DNA from: Ruminococcus sp.
GTDB taxonomy: Bacteria > Bacillota > Clostridia > Oscillospirales > Ruminococcaceae
DNA length: 11,557 nucleotides
Direction of reading: 5' to 3'
Assembly (NCBI GenBank): GCA_003446315.1
Contig: DMBA01000296.1
Span: forward strand, 1 to 11,557
Shown here one piece after another: positions 1-7,460 of this stretch (the first letter of the stretch is position 1; each line of letters starts with the position of its first letter). Made by a program: the position numbers and the translations under genes. The notes beneath the pieces are model-generated. The model worked only from the letters and a program-made list of their open reading frames with translations, did no database searches and was not told the DNA's origin.

Positions 1-449
1 GCAAATGCACCCAGAAATGTTCCCGTTACCCATCCGGTTGCAGCGATCAGCGTCATGCCGTACATATATACCGGCACAAGCGGTTCTTCCTGCGCCGCGC
101 ATACGCCGAATATTTCATCCGTAATGCCGTATGCAGCAAGCATCCGGTGCGGCAATGTGAACCGTTTGTCCAGTTTTTGCGACAATGACAGCGCCATCAA
201 TGCATATCGGATATTGATTGTAAGCTGCACCAGCGCCATTTCTGCAAGGGAACCGCCATGCGCCATCACACCAACGCCCGCTGCCTGTCCTGCGGATGTC
301 AGATTCAGCAGAGAGATCATTGACGCTTCCGTGACGCTCAATCCGCTTTTGACTGCCAGTATTCCAAAGCCAAATGATACCGACAAATAACCCAGTGCGA
401 TCGGGATGCCATGCATCAGACCGCGCCGGAATGATGCGCCGTTTCTCAT
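1..449 (-). CDS. azlC: AzlC family branched-chain amino acid exporter subunit, 3'-truncated by window edge
   Basis: This is the N-terminal part (about 149 residues) of a membrane protein read from ATG at 447-449 to the left edge. AzlC is the large subunit of the AzlCD pair, which exports branched-chain amino acids or analogues; full-length members are usually about 230-240 residues, so roughly the last third is missing. Direct translation gives a typical AzlC start: RGLMHGIPIALGYLSVSFGF, then a serine-rich stretch with a conserved NLTSAGQAAG segment, then INIRYALMALSLSQ, which corresponds to the family's N-[IL]-R-[HY]-x-L-M signature. Hydrophobic segments fit transmembrane helices. The gene follows the second ligase gene by 54 nt on the same strand and probably shares its transcript. 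The start is chosen because an in-frame TAA lies just upstream; a GTG two codons earlier is the only alternative. Its substrate here may be an amino-acid-like product of the operon, but that is inference. Confidence 0.86.
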   Translation of the reverse strand, partial: MRNGASFRRGLMHGIPIALGYLSVSFGFGILAVKSGLSVTEASMISLLNLTSAGQAAGVGVMAHGGSLAEMALVQLTINIRYALMALSLSQKLDKRFTLPHRMLAAYGITDEIFGVCAAQEEPLVPVYMYGMTLIAATGWVTGTFLGAF

Positions 450-481
450 GCACACCCCTGCCCGTTCTTCTTACCAATCAT
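446..481 (-). other. Possible 11-codon minicistron leading into azlC
   Basis: The best SD in this gap (AGGAGG, minus strand, 491-496) sits 9 nt before an ATG at 479-481 that is not in the azlC frame. That ATG opens an 11-codon frame reading MIGKKNGQGCA, whose TGA overlaps the azlC ATG as ATGA. It could be a coupling leader, or a remnant of the azlC N-terminus shifted out of frame by a change in the following G-rich run. A second tiny frame (478-507, nine codons) also starts as ATGA on the ligase stop. These may be coincidence; no function is claimed. Confidence 0.3.
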
Positions 482-490
482 GATCGTGAG

Positions 491-496
491 CCTCCT
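491..496 (-). promoter_or_regulatory. Strong Shine-Dalgarno upstream of azlC minicistron
   Basis: A perfect AGGAGG lies in the 54-nt gap between the ligase stop and azlC. It is 9 nt from the minicistron ATG but about 41 nt from the azlC ATG, too far to serve azlC directly. azlC itself has only a weaker AGGGG-like site about 5 nt ahead of its ATG. Confidence 0.6.
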
Positions 497-503
497 ATTT
501 GCT

Positions 504-1934
504 TCATTTTAATCTTGTTTCTATGCTGTCTTGTATGGTATCCGTGTGCCGTATTTTGGCATAATGCGGCAGCAGTTCATTCACCTCTGCTGTGATCTGT
601 TCCCCGTCACACGGCGCAGATACATAAATTGCTGCATGGATCTCGCCGCCCTGCGCATATACCTTTGCCTTTGTAATCATCGGATATGCGGCATACTTCG
701 CTTCCAGTTCTTCCGGAAAGACATTTTCGCCGTTCGAAAGCAGGATCATCCGGCGCTTTCTGCCCTGTAACCAGAGTTTTCTGCCGTCACATTTGCCCAG
801 ATCACCTGTCCGGAAATAGCCTTCTTCATCAAATGCGGCTGCCGTTGCTTCCGGATTGCCGTAATACCCTTCAAACAGATTCTCTCCGCGCACCATGATC
901 TCGCCGATGCCGTTTTCATCCGGATCCGCAATCTTGATCTCCTGCGATTCCATGACCGTTCCGACCGATTCAAAATCATCCGAATTGCTGTATTCCACAC
1001 TGATGATCGAAGATGTTTCCGTCAAACCATAGGCTTCCAGCAGATTTAAGCCCGCGCCTTTGAAATATGCACGCAGCTCCGGTTTGAAATATGCGCCGCC
1101 GCAAAACAGATATTTGATCTTTCCGCCCAGTGCAAGTGCCGGCGGGATCCCGTTTGCCTGACACGCCGCATATATGCGCTCGTATATCAGCGGAACTGCA
1201 CAGAATACGGTCGGTTTGACCATCTGCAATTCCTCAGTGATCTTTTTCGTATCGCTGCAAAGATAAACCTGCATGCCGGTGCAGAGCGAATACATGAAAT
1301 TGCAGATGCCGCTGTATGTGTGGCTCAGCGGCAGGAACAAATAATCTTTGTCATCCTTCGTGAACGGTGTGCGCAAATACAGACTCTCCCAGTTTGCATA
1401 CATCCGATGCTGCGAAAGCATGACCGCTTTCGGCATGCCCGTTGTGCCGGATGAAAAGATGATCTTGCAGCATGTTTCTGCACCGCGCGGTATGATCTGC
1501 TCGGACGGTTCTGCCGGCAGCGCCAATATTGTCTCAATCCGCACAAATAGCATCTCCGGATACTGCTGTTTCAGCGTTTCTGCAATTGCCGCACGCTCTG
1601 CATCGTATAGGATCGCCGCTGCATGCAGGATCTCCGCGGAACGGATCACATCTGCGGATTTCCATTCCTTCGAAAGGGTACAGCTCACACCGACATATCC
1701 CATAATCGCAGTATCTGCGATCATATACTGATAGGAATTTGCTGCAAGCATGATGATATTTTTCCCCGCAAGCCCCATTTTCAGCAGCCCCGCCGCCGTA
1801 TGCCGCACATCTTCTGCAAATGTCCGGAAGGTTCTGCCTGTAAATGCTGCTCCATCCCGTTCAAAAATATACGGATGTTCCGGGAAATGCTGCAATCCGT
1901 TTTCCAAAAGCGCGTCGATCTCGTAAGTCTTCAT
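504..1934 (-). CDS. ANL-superfamily adenylate-forming ligase (acyl-CoA synthetase-like)
   Basis: A 476-aa cytosolic enzyme expected to activate a carboxylic acid with ATP as an acyl-adenylate and pass it to CoA, a carrier or an amine. The core motifs are visible in order: A3 P-loop FSSGTTGMPK at 160-169, the A4-type LPLSH at 201-205, A5 YGLTE at 302-306, A7 YFRTGD at 373-378 and the A8 hinge GRKRRM at 391-396. These resemble fatty-acyl-CoA synthetases more than NRPS domains. The C-terminal subdomain is short: the usual A10 motif (P-x-T-x-x-G-K) is not evident, and the only lysine near that point is the last residue, K476. The start is fixed by AAAGGAG 8 nt upstream and by ATGA overlap with the preceding ligase stop. 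The acid substrate cannot be read from sequence. Last gene before azlC in the coupled run. Confidence 0.9.
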   Translation of the reverse strand: MKTYEIDALLENGLQHFPEHPYIFERDGAAFTGRTFRTFAEDVRHTAAGLLKMGLAGKNIIMLAANSYQYMIADTAIMGYVGVSCTLSKEWKSADVIRSAEILHAAAILYDAERAAIAETLKQQYPEMLFVRIETILALPAEPSEQIIPRGAETCCKIIFSSGTTGMPKAVMLSQHRMYANWESLYLRTPFTKDDKDYLFLPLSHTYSGICNFMYSLCTGMQVYLCSDTKKITEELQMVKPTVFCAVPLIYERIYAACQANGIPPALALGGKIKYLFCGGAYFKPELRAYFKGAGLNLLEAYGLTETSSIISVEYSNSDDFESVGTVMESQEIKIADPDENGIGEIMVRGENLFEGYYGNPEATAAAFDEEGYFRTGDLGKCDGRKLWLQGRKRRMILLSNGENVFPEELEAKYAAYPMITKAKVYAQGGEIHAAIYVSAPCDGEQITAEVNELLPHYAKIRHTDTIQDSIETRLK

Positions 1935-3361
1935 TCCAAATACTCCTTTAATCTGTCATAATTGATCTTGGTATGATGCTTGACATCGCAGGGGATCCTG
2001 TCAATGCACCGCAATACCGGCGCATTGATGCCAAAGGAGCGCAATGTCTTCCTGACCGTTTCTTCATGCGGCTGCGGATGCTGTAAAAAGACGTTGATGC
2101 GTCCTTTATGCTGTATTACCGCACATTTCGGGATCGTTGGATCCGCCGCTGTGATCGCCTGCTCAATCACATTACTGTAAAGATGTCTGCCGCATACCGT
2201 CACATATCTGCCCGTTTTGCCCAGATAATACAAGACACCGTCTGTTTCTTCCGCGATGTCGCCGGTGTGATGCCAGACAACGCCGCTGCTGTCGGTTTCC
2301 TTGCCGGAATCCTGCACCAGATAATGCTCCAGCAGCGCCGCACTCGATACCAGAATTTCACCGGTATCTGTCAGACGAACCTGCACCCCTTTCACCGGTA
2401 TGCCGAGCATTGCCCTGCCCTGCTGCTCCAGCGCCTGTATATATGCATCCAGATCCGCTGATGCAATGATGCTGCATTCTGTTGCGCCATAGATCAATGT
2501 GCATGCGCATTTTCGATATTTCTGCTTTATGATCCGCGCTTCATGCAGATTCAGGATCGCACCGCCGCAATAGACTCTGCGAAGATGCGGAAATACCGGC
2601 TCTGTCCGCAGACAGAAATCCGGTGATGTCAGCAGCATTGTGACCGGTTCATTCCGGAACAACCGCAGCACACGATTGCACTTTCCGGTGCTGCTCCTGC
2701 CAAGATTCAGCTTCGGCATGACTGTCGTGAAGCCATATAAAATATTCGCAAATACATATATATACGAAGTCGTCAGAACCGTTTCTTTGCCGTCATGTTC
2801 CAGATTATCGTGGATCAGTGTCAACTGATGCAGCAGATCCCGGTGACTGCGCACTGCAATCTTCGGCGTGCCGGTCGAGCCTGTTGTCATCGTCAGAAGC
2901 GCTGTGGTATCTTCCGGCAGCGGACGATGCGGCTGCATATCCGGTTTCTGCCCGTGATAACGGTCTGTGCGGACGATCCTGCGGATTTTGCCGATCTCCC
3001 GGAAAAACGGCCGCAGATACTTCGTTCTGCCGGATACCAGCACGGCATCCGGCGCATAATCTGCAAATACCCGCCGCAGTTTCTCCTGCTTTGCCCAGAT
3101 GTCTACATACATGATCGGGGCACCGATTTGCAGCGCGGCGATCATGCATACACATAAATCATATGACGGCGCTGCGAATGCCAGCAGCCGTTTGCCGCGC
3201 CGGATGCCGTGTGCCAGATAATATGCCTGCATCTGCTGCACATCCTGCTGCAATTCCGCGAAGCTGCGTCGTTTTACGCGATTCCCTCTTCGATAGATCA
3301 CCGCCGTTTCGCTTCCGCCTGCTGCAAATGCCTGTAAAAATGCATCAGCGATCCTGCTCAT
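1931..3361 (-). CDS. ANL-superfamily AMP-dependent ligase, OleC-like
   Basis: A 476-aa adenylate-forming enzyme, the same length as its downstream neighbour but clearly divergent from it. Visible motifs: A3 TMTTGSTGTPK at 157-167, A5 YGATE at 291-295, A7 HHTGD at 364-368, A8-like region near 381-400, and a good A10 ending IPCDVKHHTKINYDRL with the expected catalytic lysine at K465. The FTTGSTG-type loop, the YGATE and the D-x-K/R-H-x-x-K-I ending resemble OleC-type enzymes (beta-lactone synthetases of olefin and beta-lactone pathways) and related acyl ligases. This is pattern recognition from memory, so beta-lactone formation is not claimed. The ATG at 3359-3361 lies inside the end of the DUF3419 gene (17-nt overlap), and the stop overlaps the next ligase start as ATGA. 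It probably activates a carboxylate or a hydroxy acid made by the operon. Confidence 0.88.
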   Translation of the reverse strand: MSRIADAFLQAFAAGGSETAVIYRRGNRVKRRSFAELQQDVQQMQAYYLAHGIRRGKRLLAFAAPSYDLCVCMIAALQIGAPIMYVDIWAKQEKLRRVFADYAPDAVLVSGRTKYLRPFFREIGKIRRIVRTDRYHGQKPDMQPHRPLPEDTTALLTMTTGSTGTPKIAVRSHRDLLHQLTLIHDNLEHDGKETVLTTSYIYVFANILYGFTTVMPKLNLGRSSTGKCNRVLRLFRNEPVTMLLTSPDFCLRTEPVFPHLRRVYCGGAILNLHEARIIKQKYRKCACTLIYGATECSIIASADLDAYIQALEQQGRAMLGIPVKGVQVRLTDTGEILVSSAALLEHYLVQDSGKETDSSGVVWHHTGDIAEETDGVLYYLGKTGRYVTVCGRHLYSNVIEQAITAADPTIPKCAVIQHKGRINVFLQHPQPHEETVRKTLRSFGINAPVLRCIDRIPCDVKHHTKINYDRLKEYLE

Positions 3362-4430
3362 GCCGCTGCCCCCGATAGATCAGAAAATCACGATAAAACC
3401 ATGCCTGATTCTGCGGGAACAATTCTGCTGCTGCCGCACTGTCCCGCAGAAAGCCTGCGTCATCCAGATAACGCCGGTTCTGCATATTCCAATAAGCTGC
3501 TCTGCCGTCCGCTTTCAGCATTTTGGAAAGTGCCGCCGCATTATCTGCAAATGCTTCCTCGCTCATATATTCAAAAATATCCGAAAGATTCGCAAAATCA
3601 ATCTCCTTCACATCCAGAGAAAGCAGATCATCCCGCACCAGCCGGATGCGGTCAAGGCGATAACGGATAATCTCAAAACAATTCCGGTGCAGATACAGCG
3701 GCAGTGCACGCGGCGTAAAATTACCCGTCACGATATATTGCATATACGGATTTCTTGCATTTGCCGTTTGCGCGATCCCGGCTGCAAATCGCTCCCGGAT
3801 ATCATCCCCGCTTTCCGCTTTTTCATCGACATATGCATAACAGCTTTGATCTCTCCCAAGCCTGCCCATCACACGATATCCGAAATAGATCCGGAACATC
3901 ATCCGCAAGCCTGCATGATTGATCCTGCGATTGAAAAACCGAAGCTGTTCTTCCGGATGATCCATCGCTGCAAACTCCTCAAAAATCTCCCGCGTGGAAA
4001 ACAGCGGAATCACCTGCCGCCGGAATATCCCGAAAAAGCGCTCAAACTTTCCGGCATCGATCAGTCCGTTTGTGATAAGCTCTGTATGCGCATCAAAATA
4101 TTTGCGTGCCGCATCTGAGATCAGCAGACGCACGCGCCGGTACAGCGCAAGCCGGTCACCGTCACATACGCCAAACAGCCGCAGCACATCTTCATAATCC
4201 AGCAGACGCATGGCTGCCATTTTCAGCTCACATGTCCAAAGCTGCGCCGGATTCCGGTCAAATGCATAGATTTTCTTCGGATCTCCCAGCAGCAGCGCAA
4301 AGGTATTATCTCCGCCGGATGCCACGGAAATCCCCGTTTCACCCTTCTGCACCTGCAGCGCTTTTAACAGGATTTTTGTATCTTCCCAGCAATTCGAATA
4401 CCGGATCTCCGGTTGGATTTTATGTTGCAT
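3345..4430 (-). CDS. DUF3419/BtaA-like SAM-dependent 3-amino-3-carboxypropyl transferase
   Basis: A 361-aa protein of the DUF3419 family, whose characterised member BtaA moves the 3-amino-3-carboxypropyl group of S-adenosylmethionine onto diacylglycerol, giving a homoserine ether lipid. Family marks are plain: YSNCWED at 11-17, the SAM-binding glycine motif VASGGDN at 36-42, the acidic residue of FDRNPAQL at D58, CELKMAAMR at 67-75 with LRLFG soon after, and the C-terminal FANLSDIFEYM followed by YWNM. The length fits a stand-alone BtaA domain. There is no adjacent BtaB N-methyltransferase, so betaine lipid as end product is not indicated; the acceptor could be a lipid or a soluble intermediate. 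Start: GGAG 6 nt before ATG, with an 11-nt overlap with the upstream gene's end. Probably central to the pathway because it supplies a C4 amino acid unit. Confidence 0.88.
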   Translation of the reverse strand: MQHKIQPEIRYSNCWEDTKILLKALQVQKGETGISVASGGDNTFALLLGDPKKIYAFDRNPAQLWTCELKMAAMRLLDYEDVLRLFGVCDGDRLALYRRVRLLISDAARKYFDAHTELITNGLIDAGKFERFFGIFRRQVIPLFSTREIFEEFAAMDHPEEQLRFFNRRINHAGLRMMFRIYFGYRVMGRLGRDQSCYAYVDEKAESGDDIRERFAAGIAQTANARNPYMQYIVTGNFTPRALPLYLHRNCFEIIRYRLDRIRLVRDDLLSLDVKEIDFANLSDIFEYMSEEAFADNAAALSKMLKADGRAAYWNMQNRRYLDDAGFLRDSAAAAELFPQNQAWFYRDFLIYRGQRHEQDR

Positions 4431-6957
4431 CAGACTCTCCTATGATCTCAACTGTTCCTTGTATGCCGTCCACCCGAACCGTCATACCGTCCTGCACCGC
4501 ATCCGTCAGTCCGCGGATGCCTGCGACCAGTGTGATGCCCATTTCCCGCGCTACGACCGCCGAATGAGACAATACACTGCCGCGCTCTATGATAACTGCT
4601 TTTGCCATCGGAAACAATACAGTCCAGCCCGGATCTGTACGCTTTGCCATCAGAATATAGCCCTCAACATCCGCATGTGCCGGATCTTCCACGAGCTTTA
4701 CGATCCCTGTGACCGGTTTTCCGCCCCCTGCCGCACCGTGCAGGACTGCGCCGCCTTCTGTCTCCTGCCGCGTATAGACAGGAAGCATATGCGCAGGCGT
4801 AACAGAACCGTAAAAATACATGCGATCGTAGATCGGACGCGATTTGTTTGCCGCATATTCCGCTTTGCGCTGTTCTGCTTTTTGGCGGATCTCTGCCGGA
4901 TCCGTCCATCTGCCTGCCGCGATTTCGGATATTTCCGCTTTCTCCAGATAAAATACATCCCGGTAATGTGCCAGCATGCCCGCCTGCTCCAGATTCTTTC
5001 CGATGCGCAGATAAATATTCCGCACAACAGAATAAATATAAGTGCGGCGCAAACGCAATGACTCCCGATTACGGATAAAATATTTCGTCACACGCAGCAG
5101 CAGCCGGAGCCACGGACGCTTCCATGCACCGAAATGCGCAAGCAATGCCTGCTCTGCTCCGGCATCCTGCACGCCGCCCGATTCCGGCAGCGTTTCACAA
5201 TGCAGATAACCGCGGATCGTATCCAGCAGGAAGGACGGGTCTTCAAACAGCGTCACGGTTTCCAGTTTCAGCTCATCCATTGTCCGTGCGCCGAATCGCC
5301 GGATATATGCCGCGATCTTGCGGAACACCGGGTCATCATCCTGCATATGCTTCATGATGACGGCGTTCTCTGCTTCAAACAATGCCTTCAGCTCCGGCAT
5401 GTTCCGGATCTCTTTTACGATTTCCAGCACGGCTGCACTCTGCTCCGCGCTTTCGACATCGCCCTGCTTGCTGATAACTGCACTCAGCATGCCTTCATAT
5501 CCCGCGATCTGCTGCTTTTTGAGTTGATCGGTCAGCATCCCGTAAAAGACCATTGCGCCCATATCATTTGCGATCGGCGTGATGAAATCATCCAGAATCT
5601 CCCGTTCCAGTGTATCATATACCGCCAGTGCTTCGGCATTGTTCATGCCCTCGAACGAATTGGCATAATATGGTTTTGTCACCTGTGCAAACCGTTCCAG
5701 AAAATGTGCACTGTCCTTTTTCATCCGCAGCATGCGCCGGATAAAACTCAGATAGATCCGGACAAGCCGCGTTTTTGCGCCCATCTCCGATTCCTGCACG
5801 GTCATCTTAACGCCCATCATATTTTCCATATACTGCTTGTTTTTCTGATAGCCCGGATATAACGCCGTCATCCGATACCAACTGTTCAGGCGGTAATAGA
5901 TCTTGTTCTCATAAAAACAAAGCATATTGTCCAGATCATCCGAAATGGATGCGATGGCTTCCGGACTGACATAAAATGTACGCAGCGTCTGCCGGTATAT
6001 CTTGGCATAGACTTCCCGCGCAAAGGTAAAGGTCAGCGGGGTCGTCACGCCGGAATAGCTCTCAATGATATTGGAATTGTCCAGCACTGTCCGGAATGCG
6101 CTTTTATCTATGCCGCTGTAATTGGCAATGGCGCGGCTTTGCAGAATGTATATCGTTTCACCCTGTATGCAGAATTCAATATCCTGCCCGATGCGCGGCG
6201 TATTCCCTTTTTCGATCTGCTGTGCATAATCATACAGCCGCAGCAGCATTTCATCCGATACATGCGCATCTGCTTCTTTTCTGTATACGATTTCTCTTGC
6301 GGCACTGATCCCGTAGTCGCTGCTGTCGCTCTCACCCGAAACAAGCTGCTCCCCGATCCCTTTGACCACGCTGATATGCGTTTCATCCGGATCATTTGTG
6401 GTCGGGTCGATCGTAAACATCACGCCGGCATAATCTGCCGGGATCATGCGCTGAATGATGACGGCTGCACGGATCTCCGGCGAAAGCAAGCCGTTCCTTG
6501 CACGATACTGCATCGCACGATCCGAAAAACAGGAACGGTAACACTTGCGCACGGCATCCAGTACCGCTTCCGTTCCGCTGACATCCAGCCAGCTCTCCAG
6601 CATCCCGGCAAACGAATGTGCATCACTGTCTTCATCGGCTGCACTGGATCGAACTGCAAGCAGTGTCTGTTCCCCGAACAGCTCCTGCAAATGCACGGTG
6701 ATCCGATCTTTCCATTCCGGCGAAAAATCACAATGATCCAGCAGATCAAGAATCTTCTGCCGGTTTTCCGGCTGATAATCCCGCAGCAGCGCCTGATATG
6801 CCGAAAGCTGCTCCCCCAGATATGCTGTAAACAGCGCGGTCGGCAAAACCGTCCATTCCGGCACCGGCATCCCCATGCGGTCAAGCTGCTCCAGATGATA
6901 TGCCTTTCCGCCGATCGTCTGCACTTCCGGCACGGTGTTTTCCAGTATACAATTCAT
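4420..6957 (-). CDS. PEP-synthase/rifampicin-phosphotransferase-type dikinase (PEP-utilizing enzyme family)
   Basis: An 845-aa cytosolic phosphotransferase. The N-terminal ATP-binding (PPDK_N) domain covers about 1-280: GGK at 16-18, AVRSSAADED at 101-110, SFAGMLES at 115-122, AGVMFTIDP at 177-185 and QDIEFCIQG at 258-266, closing with ILQSRAI. The C-terminal swinging PEP-utilizers domain holds the phospho-acceptor histidine in LSHSAVVARE (His about 798). Between them lies a roughly 480-residue helical domain instead of the PEP/pyruvate barrel. Size and order match rifampicin phosphotransferases (about 865 aa), which move the beta-phosphate of ATP via the His to a hydroxyl. The middle domain starts VLDNSNIIESYSGVTTPLTF, a pattern of uncharacterised PEP-synthase-like proteins, so the acceptor is unknown and antibiotic resistance is not implied. 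Start at 6957: GAGG 8 nt upstream and ATGA overlap with the UbiA-like gene. Confidence 0.87.
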   Translation of the reverse strand: MNCILENTVPEVQTIGGKAYHLEQLDRMGMPVPEWTVLPTALFTAYLGEQLSAYQALLRDYQPENRQKILDLLDHCDFSPEWKDRITVHLQELFGEQTLLAVRSSAADEDSDAHSFAGMLESWLDVSGTEAVLDAVRKCYRSCFSDRAMQYRARNGLLSPEIRAAVIIQRMIPADYAGVMFTIDPTTNDPDETHISVVKGIGEQLVSGESDSSDYGISAAREIVYRKEADAHVSDEMLLRLYDYAQQIEKGNTPRIGQDIEFCIQGETIYILQSRAIANYSGIDKSAFRTVLDNSNIIESYSGVTTPLTFTFAREVYAKIYRQTLRTFYVSPEAIASISDDLDNMLCFYENKIYYRLNSWYRMTALYPGYQKNKQYMENMMGVKMTVQESEMGAKTRLVRIYLSFIRRMLRMKKDSAHFLERFAQVTKPYYANSFEGMNNAEALAVYDTLEREILDDFITPIANDMGAMVFYGMLTDQLKKQQIAGYEGMLSAVISKQGDVESAEQSAAVLEIVKEIRNMPELKALFEAENAVIMKHMQDDDPVFRKIAAYIRRFGARTMDELKLETVTLFEDPSFLLDTIRGYLHCETLPESGGVQDAGAEQALLAHFGAWKRPWLRLLLRVTKYFIRNRESLRLRRTYIYSVVRNIYLRIGKNLEQAGMLAHYRDVFYLEKAEISEIAAGRWTDPAEIRQKAEQRKAEYAANKSRPIYDRMYFYGSVTPAHMLPVYTRQETEGGAVLHGAAGGGKPVTGIVKLVEDPAHADVEGYILMAKRTDPGWTVLFPMAKAVIIERGSVLSHSAVVAREMGITLVAGIRGLTDAVQDGMTVRVDGIQGTVEIIGESDAT

Positions 6958-7460
6958 TTTGATTTCCTCTTGATTACGGCATAAACCGCTGAAATAAACA
7001 GGCAGCTCAGACAAATCACCGCTTGTTTTCCGCCGTATGCCGTCCCGTTCAGCAGATCATATAGTGCAAATAACAATGCCATATACGGACATTTCAGCAC
7101 CGCTGCCCGATTCATCAGCAGCAAATAAGCGATCGCCGCAAGACAGCAGATCCCCGATAACCCAAACAAATACAGATGCAGCAGCAACATCATGAGGCTG
7201 ATGCATCCAAACATCACAAGCAGTTCCTGCCGCCGCAGATGCTGCGTCTTTTTGCCGCTGTCTTTTTCGTAATCAAACCAGTCATCCGCTGTCCGCAGCA
7301 GCAGCAGATAACCGAAAATGACCGGCAGCATCCGCAATGCATCTGCAAAACGGAGATCTGCCTGCCATGTGTAAAGCATCGTCAGAAGCAAAGCCGCCGC
7401 AAGATAAACTGCTGCCAATCCTTTTCTGCTCCAATACCGCACAATCCGCATCGCACTCAT
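6954..7460 (-). CDS. UbiA-like integral membrane protein, half-size
   Basis: A 168-aa hydrophobic protein with probable membrane helices at about 14-31, 41-57, 80-100, 102-117, 126-140 and 147-163. Between the second and third is an aspartate-rich cytosolic loop, RTADDWFDYEKD (56-67), resembling the first Asp motif (N/R-x-x-D-D-x-x-D) with which UbiA prenyltransferases bind Mg-diphosphate. True UbiA enzymes are about 280-300 aa and carry a second Asp motif; here neither the length nor a second motif is present, so it may be a reduced enzyme, half of a dimer, or a membrane anchor for the operon's lipid substrate. The ATG at 7458-7460 overlaps the stop of the PP-loop gene as ATGA, and no good SD precedes it, so translation probably depends on coupling. 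The gene downstream starts as ATGA on its stop. Confidence 0.7.
   Translation of the reverse strand: MSAMRIVRYWSRKGLAAVYLAAALLLTMLYTWQADLRFADALRMLPVIFGYLLLLRTADDWFDYEKDSGKKTQHLRRQELLVMFGCISLMMLLLHLYLFGLSGICCLAAIAYLLLMNRAAVLKCPYMALLFALYDLLNGTAYGGKQAVICLSCLFISAVYAVIKRKSK

Noticed and set aside
115..477. 120-aa minus-strand frame overlapping azlC
   Set aside because: Its translation has no family signal, while the adjacent frame gives an unmistakable AzlC sequence running off the window edge.
4420..6957. Rifampicin resistance determinant
   Set aside because: Domain order matches, but the middle domain carries a pattern I associate with uncharacterised PEP-synthase-like proteins and the gene is embedded in a biosynthetic operon, so the resistance label is not supported.
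6139..6984. 281-aa plus-strand open frame antisense to the dikinase
   Set aside because: It mirrors a gene with strong domain motifs and shows no family pattern. Similar long antisense frames at 3360-4118 and 5134-5862 are also shadows of codon usage.
6958..7014. Upstream extension of the dikinase frame
   Set aside because: The ATG at 6957 has a clear SD and ATGA coupling, and the residues after it match the family start (the GGKA motif near residue 17).
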